This document shows, in pieces, positions 34,410-42,816 of a stretch of 59,875 nt of DNA. Under the pieces are notes generated by a model. It was not told the DNA's origin. It made no database searches and saw nothing but the letters and a program-made list of their open reading frames with translations. The stretch spans positions 1 to 59,875 of the forward strand of contig JABMPT010000010.1 in the NCBI GenBank assembly GCA_013202845.1, given 5' to 3'. The position numbers were made by a program, and so were the translations under genes. Numbering within the stretch: the stretch's first letter is position 1; every line of letters begins with the position of its first letter. Source of the DNA: Candidatus Woesearchaeota archaeon (GTDB lineage: Archaea; Nanobdellota; Nanobdellia; Woesearchaeales; GCA-2686295).

Positions 34410-35722
34410 AAAAAATAGTAATTTTAGGAATTATTTTATTATTGCTTATTCCAGTTGTATCTGCACAGACTAAAGAACGATCGGCTGGTGTTACACCGGA
34501 CAGTGTATTGTATAAACTGGATGTTTTCTTTGATAATGTAAAGGCAGCTCTGACATCGAGTCCCTTAGGTAAAGCCAAAGTTAGATTAGATATAATGCAG
34601 GAAAGAATGGCTGAGATGGAGGTAATGGCTGTTAAGAACAAAACAACAGAAGCGAAGAAGGCAAAATTAGAAGGGCAAAAACAGATGGAAAAGTTTGAGA
34701 GTTCAGTAGAAAAGGTAAAAAAGAAGGATGCTAATAAATTAAATGAATATATGCAAACTCATGCGGAAAGATTCGCAATGTGGAAGCAGAGATTGACGGA
34801 TCATAATCTGACTGTTTATGCTGATGCAATGATTGAGGCAATAGTGTTACTGGAAACAACAGAAAATAAGGTTGTGAACATCCCAGAAGATTTAGACCCT
34901 GATTCAACATTTATAATTAGTTCAATGTGTGAAGATATGGGCGCAACAACAGTAGAAGAATGTAATGAAATGATTTCAGGCGGATTTTTTACTGCTAAAG
35001 TTGGGGTATTCGGTCATGGTGAGAGGCCACCAGATCCTCATAATTGTTCTGGGTATTGGGCTTCTCGTGAAACAAAATGGTGTTGCCATGATTCTGATGG
35101 AAAATATTCTCCAGAGCATATTGAATTTCTGCTAGACCTTCATCCAGACTTTCCCCCAGATGATAATTATTATTTTTGGAAAGGAACAGTGGAGTATAAA
35201 ATTATTAATCTTAAAACAGGAGAAATTGAACAAGGAATAGAAGAAGATTCATGTAATGGAGACACATTAACAGAATGGATTTGCCCACGTGTTATGAATA
35301 GAGAAACACGTAATGAAAGATATTCTGAAGAATATGATTGTCCATATGGCTGTGAGGATGGTAAGTGTTTAATTTGTAATCTTGACTCTTTCTGTGATCA
35401 AAAAGAAGATTGTTCATGCTCAGATTGTGAAGGGAAAAAAGGTGATTGTCCAGGCCTTGATTTTTACTGTCAGGATGGTGAGTGTGTATATGAGCAACCA
35501 GCCATAGGGCTGTCAAAATTCTGCTTAGATTCTGATGATGGGCAGGACTATTCTGAGAGAGGGACTATAAATAGTAAAGAATGGGAATCTGATGTTCAGA
35601 AATATATTGACACTTGTATGGATGATTCGCGTTTAGGGGAAGGTTATTGTGTGGATAGTGAGATGATTATAGAAGGGTATTTATGCCCTAACGGCTGTGA
35701 GGATGGGGTGTGTATATTATGA
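34406..35722 (+). CDS. Secreted protein with DUF5667-like domain and Cys-rich modules
   Basis: The 438-residue protein has a signal peptide (1-20, ending VVSAQ), followed by a helical domain near residues 28-150 (AGVTPDSVLYKLDVFFDNVK, LGKAKVRLDIMQERMAEME). This resembles DUF5667, often found in exported actinobacterial and archaeal proteins. The C-terminal 200 residues are Cys-rich, with YGCEDGKC, DSDDGQDYSERGT and NGCEDGVC modules also seen in the 1084-residue protein upstream. Its ATG overlaps the previous stop by 4 bases, and it overlaps the next gene likewise. Confidence 0.7.
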   Translation: MKKIVILGIILLLLIPVVSAQTKERSAGVTPDSVLYKLDVFFDNVKAALTSSPLGKAKVRLDIMQERMAEMEVMAVKNKTTEAKKAKLEGQKQMEKFESSVEKVKKKDANKLNEYMQTHAERFAMWKQRLTDHNLTVYADAMIEAIVLLETTENKVVNIPEDLDPDSTFIISSMCEDMGATTVEECNEMISGGFFTAKVGVFGHGERPPDPHNCSGYWASRETKWCCHDSDGKYSPEHIEFLLDLHPDFPPDDNYYFWKGTVEYKIINLKTGEIEQGIEEDSCNGDTLTEWICPRVMNRETRNERYSEEYDCPYGCEDGKCLICNLDSFCDQKEDCSCSDCEGKKGDCPGLDFYCQDGECVYEQPAIGLSKFCLDSDDGQDYSERGTINSKEWESDVQKYIDTCMDDSRLGEGYCVDSEMIIEGYLCPNGCEDGVCIL

Positions 35723-36876
35723 AGAATAAAAGAAATATTTTAGGAATTTTATTGATAGCAATTATTGTTTTAGTTATTACTGGCTGCGCTGAGAAGGAAT
35801 GTAAGGCTGCTGAAGATTGTGCAAACAAAACTTGCTTTGATGCTGCATGTGCTGATAATGCTTGTGCTTATTCTATGATTGCTGATTGCTGCGGCAATGA
35901 GAAATGCGAACAAGTAGAAAGCTATGAAAGCTGTGCTGATGATTGTCCGAACTGCGATGATAAGAACAGCTGCACAATTGATGAATATGATTATCATGAT
36001 CAAACATGCGAAAATACACCAATCACTGATGTTGTCTGCTGCGGAAATGCTGTGTGTGAAGCAGGAGAGGCTTACGAGAACTGTCCTAGAGACTGTCCTG
36101 ACTGCGGTGTTGATAATGCGTGCAAGACAAACACCCGATACGATTACCACATACAGGAATGTGTTAGTGATGTTCTGATCCCATGCTGCGGCAACGACAT
36201 ATGCGACGAGGGTGATGAAACATTTTCAAGTTGTGACACAGATTGTCCAAACTGCGATGACTATAACCAGCTTACAACCGACAGCTTCAACTTTGAAACT
36301 CAGGGGTGCGAGAACCCAGTTACTCATTTATTCTTAGATGATTTCGAGAGTGGTACTGGAAACTGGCAGCTCCATAGTGACAATGGCTGGACCACGAAGA
36401 TGGATGAAGGCAACACTGTCTTCTGGGGTAGAGCTGGCCAGAGGGCTGACCTTAAGAACATAGAATTAACAAATTACATACTTAAACTCAGGATCAAGGC
36501 GATAGAAGACCTGATCGGCATCAGAATCAAGGAGCTTGTTGGCACGTCCCAAGGAGGACGGTACACCATATATCTAAGCAGCCACGCAATAAGCCTTGAA
36601 AGGAGTCCGAAACTGCCGGAAACACTTACAGCGGCCTTTGAGTTCGGAGATGGCTGGCATGACCTTGAAGCAAGGATATATGAAGACACAGTCAACATTC
36701 TTGCGGATGGTGAGATGTTGATTAAATTCAAGAAGTCTGCGGACGATGTTCCCTTTCCTGTTGGTATAAACGGCATATTCTCCATGAGTGTAAGCGACGA
36801 TAGGGACGATGCAGAGTTCCTGATAGATGACTTTGAGATAAAAACGATTGAAGAGGGAGACGTGATATATCCTTAG
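35719..36876 (+). CDS. Cys-rich lipoprotein with C-terminal jelly-roll-like domain
   Basis: The 385-residue lipoprotein has a signal ending VLVITGCAEK, followed by Cys modules with repeated CCGNxxCExxExxxxCxxDCPNC units (about residues 55-195). It ends in a beta-sandwich (about 205-380) with LFLDDFESGTGNWQLH near its start and EFLIDDFEIK near its end. This is the outline of laminin-G-like or 3-keto-disaccharide-hydrolase-like domains that bind sugars. The ATG at 35719 overlaps the previous stop (ATGA), with GGATGGGG upstream, and is preferred over the ATG at 35710. It is the last gene of the operon. Confidence 0.7.
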   Translation: MKNKRNILGILLIAIIVLVITGCAEKECKAAEDCANKTCFDAACADNACAYSMIADCCGNEKCEQVESYESCADDCPNCDDKNSCTIDEYDYHDQTCENTPITDVVCCGNAVCEAGEAYENCPRDCPDCGVDNACKTNTRYDYHIQECVSDVLIPCCGNDICDEGDETFSSCDTDCPNCDDYNQLTTDSFNFETQGCENPVTHLFLDDFESGTGNWQLHSDNGWTTKMDEGNTVFWGRAGQRADLKNIELTNYILKLRIKAIEDLIGIRIKELVGTSQGGRYTIYLSSHAISLERSPKLPETLTAAFEFGDGWHDLEARIYEDTVNILADGEMLIKFKKSADDVPFPVGINGIFSMSVSDDRDDAEFLIDDFEIKTIEEGDVIYP

Positions 36877-36923
36877 AGCTTCAATAATTTTTTTATTTTT
36901 TTTTAGAAATATTTGAATTAATT

Positions 36924-37373
36924 CTAAGCAAGTAAAGCTATCAATACTATCAAGAAAACTATCAATGCGCCTGCCAATAATCCCATGAAGACGTAGAGCT
37001 TTGCACTGTCTCTTGACAATTTCTTTGCTGGCTCTGTTTTTGGTTTTACTTCTTTCTTGGCTGGTTTTTTCAGTGCTTCTTTCTTGTTCCTCTTGTGTTT
37101 CAGGATTATAGCTCCTATAATCACCGCCAGTCCCAGGAAGAATAATGATTTTGCAACACCGCTGTAGTCTTTGTTGACGATTATTGGAGTGGTTATTTTC
37201 TCTATCACAGGTATCTTGTTGCATGAGAAGTCAGAGTTGCAATACTCTTCATCTCCGCAATCACTGTCTCTTCTGCACTCTTTGCCACCAATATTGATTA
37301 GCCATATGATTATGATGATTACAAGAATTATTCCTAGAACAACAGCTGTGGCACTCCCTTTCTTCCCCCTCAT
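36924..37373 (-). CDS. Membrane protein with external Cys motif
   Basis: The 149-residue protein has a membrane helix near residues 10-28, a short outside loop with CRRDSDCGDEEYCNSDFSC (four disulphide-ready cysteines plus one more), and a second helix near 70-90. A Lys/Pro-rich cytoplasmic loop and a last helix at the C-terminus follow. The loop pattern CxxDxDCxxxxYC is common in DPANN exported proteins. Function is unknown. It is convergent with the secreted operon. Confidence 0.6.
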   Translation of the reverse strand: MRGKKGSATAVVLGIILVIIIIIWLINIGGKECRRDSDCGDEEYCNSDFSCNKIPVIEKITTPIIVNKDYSGVAKSLFFLGLAVIIGAIILKHKRNKKEALKKPAKKEVKPKTEPAKKLSRDSAKLYVFMGLLAGALIVFLIVLIALLA

Positions 37374-37474
37374 TTTATCTTAGAAAGTTGTTTTTTATTA
37401 TAAATTTTTAGTTTCTAAACCACTCTGGAGTGGTGTTTGTTGGTTTTCTTTAGGGTTATTATGTTAAGCAATAG

Positions 37475-38038
37475 TTAAATTTTTTTTAGTTCTTTCAACG
37501 CTATTAACAAGCTTAGAACATCTCCTAATGCGTCATGAGTGTGATATTCTGACTTTTTATTGAAGTATTCACACATTGTTCCGCTGGTGTAACCCTCTAT
37601 ATTTACCCCTTTTTCTATGAAAAAAGGCCTTAAATCGAAGAATTTGTTGTTTTTGAAAGGGTTTTTTAGGTTGTTAATCCTTAGGTTTTCCTCTAAAACT
37701 TCATGATCCCTTCCAAAAGCATAGACATTATGGTCTTTTATGAAATTTTTTAGCTTTTTTAAGACTTTTTCGAAAGGTTCTGCACTGTTTATTTGCTCTT
37801 GTTTTATATTTGTCAATTTTTTACAATATTCAGAAAGCTGAAAATTCATCTTTGGTTTTATGAAGATTTCAAGTTTGTCGACGAGGGTTAAATTTTTTGC
37901 GTCGAACTGCAATAAAGCTATTTGTATAAACTCTCTAAAACGCCCGCGCGAGTGGTCCCAACCATTTTCCATACAGCCTTCCCAACAAGTATACTCTGTA
38001 TCCCAGATGATACAGGTTTTTTCGTTGAAGATAGACAT
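37475..38038 (-). CDS. ERI-1-like DEDDh 3'-5' exonuclease
   Basis: The 187-residue protein has the DnaQ-fold exonuclease motifs: IIWDTEYTCWEG (Exo I, Asp and Glu), FGRDHEVLEENLRI (Exo II region) and YHTHDALGDVLSLL (Exo III with His and Asp). The CWEG segment after Exo I is typical of the ERI-1/KapD group, which trims RNA ends. The protein is a bare catalytic domain and single-copy here. Confidence 0.8.
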   Translation of the reverse strand: MSIFNEKTCIIWDTEYTCWEGCMENGWDHSRGRFREFIQIALLQFDAKNLTLVDKLEIFIKPKMNFQLSEYCKKLTNIKQEQINSAEPFEKVLKKLKNFIKDHNVYAFGRDHEVLEENLRINNLKNPFKNNKFFDLRPFFIEKGVNIEGYTSGTMCEYFNKKSEYHTHDALGDVLSLLIALKELKKI

Positions 38039-38087
38039 GTTTATAGAAATAAGACGGGGTTATTTAAGGGTTTTCCTTTATTTACAC

Positions 38088-38456
38088 TTATTCAGGAATT
38101 AATTCTCTTTTCACAGAAATGCCTTCAATATCGAGGACTTCGTCTATTGTTTTTAATCTTTCAAATAGTTCGCTTGGTACAGAAACTTGATTTACAACAT
38201 TATTTTCTGCTCTAGTATACAATGCTAAAGTATGCATTTTAGGATCATAATTTTCAAACATCTTCGTTTTCGGATTTATTTCTCCTAGGTGCATAACGCC
38301 GTGCTGTGGAAAAATTGCTAACATAGCATATTGAACATCTTGTCCATCTTGTTTAACAGGCACAGAAATATGTGCATATATTGATGATGGGCTTTTAGGA
38401 TGTAGTCTATATGCCCCTTTTAGTTCCAAAACTTTTTGAACTTGTACAGGTATCAT
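38088..38456 (-). CDS. Hypothetical protein
   Basis: The 122-residue soluble protein has mixed strand and helix (SIYAHISVPVKQDGQD, YAMLAIFPQHGVMHLGE) and no motif I recognise. It is 49 bases upstream of the exonuclease on the same strand and may share its transcript. Confidence 0.5.
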   Translation of the reverse strand: MIPVQVQKVLELKGAYRLHPKSPSSIYAHISVPVKQDGQDVQYAMLAIFPQHGVMHLGEINPKTKMFENYDPKMHTLALYTRAENNVVNQVSVPSELFERLKTIDEVLDIEGISVKRELIPE

Positions 38457-38560
38457 ACAATTAAGAAATGATTCAATCTTTTTAAACCTTTCGACTAGTT
38501 GTATCTTATAAGTAGTAAAAATAGAAATATTTATAAAGACTTATAGAATAAAGAATTTTC

Positions 38561-39466
38561 ATGGGAAAAGCAAAAAGAGACAAAGCCAGGATAAAGAAGC
38601 AAAAAAAGATGGCACTTGCACAGAAACAAAGTAGATTAAAGACTATTATTGTTGGCTCAATCCTGACGGTTGCAACAGTTGCAATAACTGCTATGACAGC
38701 CAATTATTTTCTCAAAGCACCAGAAGTTGACAATCATTCTCCTGACAAGATAGAAACAAGGAGTGTGAATATAAATGATTACGTTGATAGCACAGCGAGT
38801 CACATTGATCCAGACAACGATGTAACACTCTATTTCATACTTCAACAGCACAACGTGGATGGATGGGAAGATTCCTTAGATGAACTTCAAAAATACAGGA
38901 AAGCAAGTGTAGAAAGCCAAATATCAGTCTATAGAATTCTTGAATATCTCACAGAAAAAAAAGGAGTTGAAGTACTTTGCAATGAAGGTGTTTTCTTTGA
39001 TGATTTGAGTGATATAGAGAATCCGAACACATTAAGAGAAACGCTCCCAGAACCAGAATATAGTGTGTTGTCTGAATTGTTTTCTAGAGATAATGAAATA
39101 GAGACTTTAGTTCTAAAAGGGCATGAATGCGCAGAAATGTTTGGACTAACACACCCAGAAGTATACATGGTTGGTTTTGAAACAGAAGAATCCCCTGGAA
39201 AAGATGCAAGTGACAAAGAGAAAATGGAATTCATAGATAAGCATTTGACTAATTCTGCAATTAGGAGTTTTGAAGCAATAACACAGTCATTAGAGCACAC
39301 AGTACGTTTGTATTCAGAAGGTAAGATCAAAAATATGGATGCTGCAATAGTTATTGGTTTTGATCACTTTTCAGACTATGAAAAAATGTTAGACTTATAT
39401 GAAGATATACCATTTAACACAGTTTTTATTTGGACTAAAGGACTTGGAAATAGTGTGTACGAATAG
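38561..39466 (+). CDS. Membrane-anchored hypothetical protein, TraB/ChaN-like fold possible
   Basis: The 301-residue protein has a very basic start (MGKAKRDKARIKKQKK), one membrane helix (about 28-46) and an outside domain. Its YFILQQHNVDG strand, the segment SQISVYRILEYLTEKKGVEVLCNEG, and AAIVIGFDHFSDY near the end recall the layout of TraB/ChaN-type proteins, which have GxxH and EG motifs. This is a weak likeness, not an assignment. It is divergent from the hypothetical gene at 38456. Confidence 0.5.
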   Translation: MGKAKRDKARIKKQKKMALAQKQSRLKTIIVGSILTVATVAITAMTANYFLKAPEVDNHSPDKIETRSVNINDYVDSTASHIDPDNDVTLYFILQQHNVDGWEDSLDELQKYRKASVESQISVYRILEYLTEKKGVEVLCNEGVFFDDLSDIENPNTLRETLPEPEYSVLSELFSRDNEIETLVLKGHECAEMFGLTHPEVYMVGFETEESPGKDASDKEKMEFIDKHLTNSAIRSFEAITQSLEHTVRLYSEGKIKNMDAAIVIGFDHFSDYEKMLDLYEDIPFNTVFIWTKGLGNSVYE

Positions 39467-39477
39467 TTATGTTCTTA

Positions 39478-40209
39478 TTATTTATCACTTAACTTCCAGA
39501 ACCATTCAAAGAAACCCTTAAACTTCATAGCTATCTCTTCATTTTCGATCAATATTCCAAAAGGAAATTCCTTGCTCCACAAAGTCACTGCAACCTTGTT
39601 TCCATAAGTGTAGATGTGCGCTGGAGATATCAAATCTTTTGGCATATACTTAACTTGAGTTTTTGAGAGTTTTGCAACCTCATAACCACGTTTTTTCCCA
39701 ATATTAGTGTTATCAAACAAAAATCTTGCTTTGATATTGGCTTTTATTCTGTCTTTTTGCCAAGGATTCATGTAATATGGTAAAACAGTAGTTGTTAATC
39801 CAGATGTAAAATCCAGGAATTCAGAAGGCTTTGTTTTAACAACATCGTTAAGAATTGTTTTCAATCCCTCTTTACCTTCATATAATTCAACTGTTGGCTT
39901 CTTTGTTTTTGGTTTTGCAAGTTTTAGGAGTTCAGGTAACATCTCTTGTAGTTTGATTTCTTTCTCTTTCAAGAAATCTACTAATTTAGAAGGGTTTGCT
40001 GCACGATAATATCTCTTTTCATTCTTAATAACGTAGCCTGCCAATCCTTTGTCAACAAGTTTTGCCAGAATATCATACACATGAGGCCTTGATATCTTGC
40101 TTTTTTCTGCAAGCTCTGAAGCAAGAGATGTACCAAGTTCTAATAATAACAGATAAACATCTGATTCATTCTTACTTAAACCTATCTTCTCCAAGATTGT
40201 CGTATCCAT
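39478..40209 (-). CDS. TrmB-family transcriptional regulator
   Basis: This 243-residue protein starts with the TrmB winged helix-turn-helix (IGLSKNESDVYLLLLELGTS, then SRPHVYDILAKLVDKGLAGY and the wing KRYYRAANP). A coiled linker follows (FLKEKEIKLQEMLPELLKLA), then a C-terminal domain that resembles phospholipase-D-like/effector domains of the family (about 105-243). TrmB proteins sense sugars or other metabolites and repress or activate nearby genes. It is divergent from the radical-SAM-like gene, with a palindrome between. Its own TATA box near 40231-40238 is about 25 bases before the ATG. Confidence 0.85.
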   Translation of the reverse strand: MDTTILEKIGLSKNESDVYLLLLELGTSLASELAEKSKISRPHVYDILAKLVDKGLAGYVIKNEKRYYRAANPSKLVDFLKEKEIKLQEMLPELLKLAKPKTKKPTVELYEGKEGLKTILNDVVKTKPSEFLDFTSGLTTTVLPYYMNPWQKDRIKANIKARFLFDNTNIGKKRGYEVAKLSKTQVKYMPKDLISPAHIYTYGNKVAVTLWSKEFPFGILIENEEIAMKFKGFFEWFWKLSDK

Positions 40210-40241
40210 TTTGTATAGAAAAGTATTGAAATATATAAAGG

Positions 40242-40265
40242 TTGTTGTACTGAAATCTACAACAA
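40242..40265. promoter_or_regulatory. Palindromic operator between trmB-like and radical-SAM-like genes
   Basis: TTGTTGTA (40242-40249) and TACAACAA (40258-40265) form a perfect 8-base inverted repeat with an 8-base spacer. It sits between the TATA boxes of the two divergent genes, so a bound regulator could block either or both. The TrmB protein encoded alongside is the natural candidate. Confidence 0.6.
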
Positions 40266-40303
40266 AGAGTTATATAATTATTTTTATTTCTAAATCTGTT
40301 AGA

Positions 40304-41680
40304 ATGCAAGAAAAATATGATGTATATATTGGAGTGAATCCTGATAGTAATTTGGCAACAATACATTCAGACAGAATAACCTGTCCTCTAGGTCAATTAG
40401 TGTTGGCATCGTACACAAAAGAAAGGGTTAAAGGGTTAGAAGCAATAGTTTTCAATGGCTCGAGAACAAATGAAAAGATAATATTGGAAACAATAAAAGA
40501 TAAATTGAAGTCAGGGAAAAAAGTCGCAGTTGGAGAAACAATTCTGGCAGGCAATTTAAACAAAGCAGAGAGCATTGCAAAAAAAGCACATGATTTAGGT
40601 GCAGATGTTTTCTGGGGCGGAACAGAAATCTCAATGGGAGGAGAAAACATTCTACTAAACAGATCCTATGTGAAAGCACTTGTGTTTGGAGCAGGAGAAA
40701 GAATTCTAACTCAAATCTTAAACAGAGAACCTCTTGAAGAAATTCCGAACATTGCATATACAAAAAAAGGGCGTATTAGAAAGAATAACAAAATAATGTT
40801 TGAGTTAGACTTCAAAAACATACGAGTAGATTACGATTTGTTATATGATTTAAAAAAACATGAAGGCGTATCATATCTGTATGGTAACGACTGTCAATAT
40901 GCAAAGAAAAGATGCTTTTTCTGTGGAAGACAATCATTGGGTTTGGGATTTAGAGATGAAAAAACTGTTTGGCAGGAGAATCTTGTATTATACGAACGAG
41001 GGATTACAAAAAGATACAATGTTATGGATAATATCGCAGTTAATTTACAAAGGTTTAGAAAATTTGCTCAGACAAAACCATATGAAATGAGGTTTGACAA
41101 GGATAGGATTTTCATAAATGCAATAGATATTACAGAGGAAACAGTTCAATTATTAAGTCATTTAAACGCGACTGCAGCAATCGGTTTTGAAAATTTCACT
41201 ATGATGGACAAGGTTGGCAAAGGAAGAACACAGGTTATTGATAACTTAAGAGCTTTACAACTCTGTAGAGATTGGGAAGTTCCAATATTCTTGAGTGGAG
41301 TTTATGGTTTTCCTAATGAAAAAAAAACTTCTTTGGAAGAGAACAATAAATGGATTAAATTCATTTTTAGAGAATTCGGGGAAACGATTGAAAGTCTACA
41401 TATATCACCATTAATGATTACAACAGGATCCAGGGCATACAATGAACTGATGAATTTAGAAAATATGAAGTTAAAATACTCGAATAAACAAATACCATAC
41501 GACCCAATCGAAATGTCAGAAGACTACTTCAATGAATTCGTGGAGTATCCAAGAGAAACAGCATTAGAAAATATACATCAACTATACGGAGATGTCAAAC
41601 AAATAAGCCCGCGAACAAGATTTAGTGCGCACATCCATCATACTGAAATGGATATAAAAGGAATGTCGAGAAGTGATTAG
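40304..41680 (+). CDS. B12-binding radical-SAM-like protein with unusual Cys spacing
   Basis: This 458-residue protein begins with a Rossmann-like region (VYIGVNPDSNLATIHSD, then KKVAVGETILAG and GADVFWGGTEIS) like the B12-binding domain of class B radical SAM enzymes. The middle has DCQYAKKRCFFCGRQ, a CX6CX2C cluster instead of the usual CX3CX2C. Barrel-like strands follow (INAIDITEETVQLL, AAIGFENFTMMDKVG, VPIFLSGVYGFP). I chose the ATG at 40304 because TTATATAA at about 40269-40276 is about 28 bases upstream, rejecting an N-terminal extension from 40211. It is probably regulated by the adjacent TrmB. Substrate unknown. Confidence 0.65.
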   Translation: MQEKYDVYIGVNPDSNLATIHSDRITCPLGQLVLASYTKERVKGLEAIVFNGSRTNEKIILETIKDKLKSGKKVAVGETILAGNLNKAESIAKKAHDLGADVFWGGTEISMGGENILLNRSYVKALVFGAGERILTQILNREPLEEIPNIAYTKKGRIRKNNKIMFELDFKNIRVDYDLLYDLKKHEGVSYLYGNDCQYAKKRCFFCGRQSLGLGFRDEKTVWQENLVLYERGITKRYNVMDNIAVNLQRFRKFAQTKPYEMRFDKDRIFINAIDITEETVQLLSHLNATAAIGFENFTMMDKVGKGRTQVIDNLRALQLCRDWEVPIFLSGVYGFPNEKKTSLEENNKWIKFIFREFGETIESLHISPLMITTGSRAYNELMNLENMKLKYSNKQIPYDPIEMSEDYFNEFVEYPRETALENIHQLYGDVKQISPRTRFSAHIHHTEMDIKGMSRSD

Positions 41681-41704
41681 GACTGTATAGAAAAAAGAAA
41701 AAAA

Positions 41705-41917
41705 TTAATTTGAAAACATTTTCTTCATAAGTGGAATGGCTACGATAACTGCTATGATTAAGTGCCAATACCAATCAAAGCCCAAAGCAAATTCTCTAAA
41801 CCCAGTCCAAGCGGTCAACAAGAACAAAGTAAAGAAAAACACAGAGAGCTTCAAAAGCGAGAAGTCATACCACTTCAATTTTGAACCCAAACCGTCTATC
41901 CATTCAAATAAACCCAT
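41705..41917 (-). CDS. Small two-helix membrane protein
   Basis: The 70-residue protein has two hydrophobic helices (FSLLKLSVFFFTLFLLTAW and WHLIIAVIVAIPLM) and a short basic end. A GGTGAT ribosome-binding site precedes the ATG. It belongs to a type of tiny membrane protein widespread in DPANN genomes. Function unknown. Confidence 0.6.
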   Translation of the reverse strand: MGLFEWIDGLGSKLKWYDFSLLKLSVFFFTLFLLTAWTGFREFALGFDWYWHLIIAVIVAIPLMKKMFSN

Positions 41918-42025
41918 TTTATATCACCTGTTGTTAATTGGTGATGGGAGAATATAAAGTTTTTGGAAAAGAAGAAAGGTTATTATAGAAAAAGCTTATA
42001 AACAAATGGTGTTTTTCCTCATAAA

Positions 42026-42220
42026 ATGAGAATGGCAACTTATGATAAGCGAAAGAGAACTTCAAACAAACCATCTAGAACCAGGGCTAAAAGACCTAAA
42101 ACCTTTAAATCTGCGGATTCTGCAAAAAAATACGCTGAAGTTCATAATTTTAAAAACTATAAGCTAGTTAATATATCTGCTTCTAAGAACAAGCAAAAAA
42201 TCAAGATTGTTCTAGAATGA
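42026..42220 (+). CDS. Small basic hypothetical protein
   Basis: The 64-residue protein has an Arg/Lys-rich first half (YDKRKRTSNKPSRTRAKR), then KSADSAKKYAEVHNFKNY and a basic strand at the end (QKIKIVLE). The basic tail suggests nucleic acid or ribosome binding. An ATG two codons later (42032) is an equally possible start. Confidence 0.5.
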   Translation: MRMATYDKRKRTSNKPSRTRAKRPKTFKSADSAKKYAEVHNFKNYKLVNISASKNKQKIKIVLE

Positions 42221-42233
42221 AAGACCATAAAAG

Positions 42234-42362
42234 TTAATATCTTTTATACTCTTTGTGCTTTTTTTCACAGTCATCGCAGAAATCCCTTTTAGATTGGTCG
42301 TTATTAACTACAAACCTTGCTTTGCATGACCTACAATTCTTCACTATTCTATACACAACCAT
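42234..42362 (-). CDS. Very small zinc-ribbon protein
   Basis: The 42-residue gene encodes a protein with CRSCKARF and, 16 residues on, CDDCEKKH, a complete pair of zinc knuckles. It begins MVVYRIVKNC and ends in a charged helix. A TATATAAAG-like box near 42390-42400 lies upstream in its orientation. The two-knuckle pattern and the promoter make it likely to be real despite its size. Confidence 0.6.
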   Translation of the reverse strand: MVVYRIVKNCRSCKARFVVNNDQSKRDFCDDCEKKHKEYKRY

Positions 42363-42479
42363 TCTTAGTCTAAATATTTCAATAGACTAGACTATATAAA
42401 GCTTTGTTTGTTAAAAGGGTGAATGGAGTTTTCATGAATAATCTAAATCTTTAAATAAAATTTTCAATTACCATATTTT

Positions 42480-42761
42480 ATGCCTTTAGAAGAGAAGTTA
42501 GAAGTAAGGAAGCTGTACGCCAAAGTCTATGGTAAACGACCAATAGAAAAAAAGGGAGTCTTCAGACCAAAAAGAATCCATAAACTAATTATCCAACCAT
42601 TAGATGAAGAACTAAAAAACTTGCTGCCCAATCAAGTTGACGTAGAAGTCTCCCCTGACGAATATAGGAACGCAAAAGTTTATATTGAAATACAAATCTA
42701 TTCTCCAAATGGAAAGAATTGGTATTTTTCAGAAAAAAAAGCACTAGCAGCAATGAAATAA
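42480..42761 (+). CDS. Hypothetical protein
   Basis: The 93-residue protein has a basic N-terminal half (LYAKVYGKRPIEKKGVFRPK) and a strand-rich C-terminus (AKVYIEIQIYSPNGKNWYFS). No family is recognised. A TTTAAATAAAA box about 27 bases before the ATG suggests a leaderless transcript. Confidence 0.5.
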   Translation: MPLEEKLEVRKLYAKVYGKRPIEKKGVFRPKRIHKLIIQPLDEELKNLLPNQVDVEVSPDEYRNAKVYIEIQIYSPNGKNWYFSEKKALAAMK

Positions 42762-42816
42762 ACTTTAGCTTTCCATAGTATATACCTTTAAATATATTTC
42801 AACATTTCTTTTTGCT

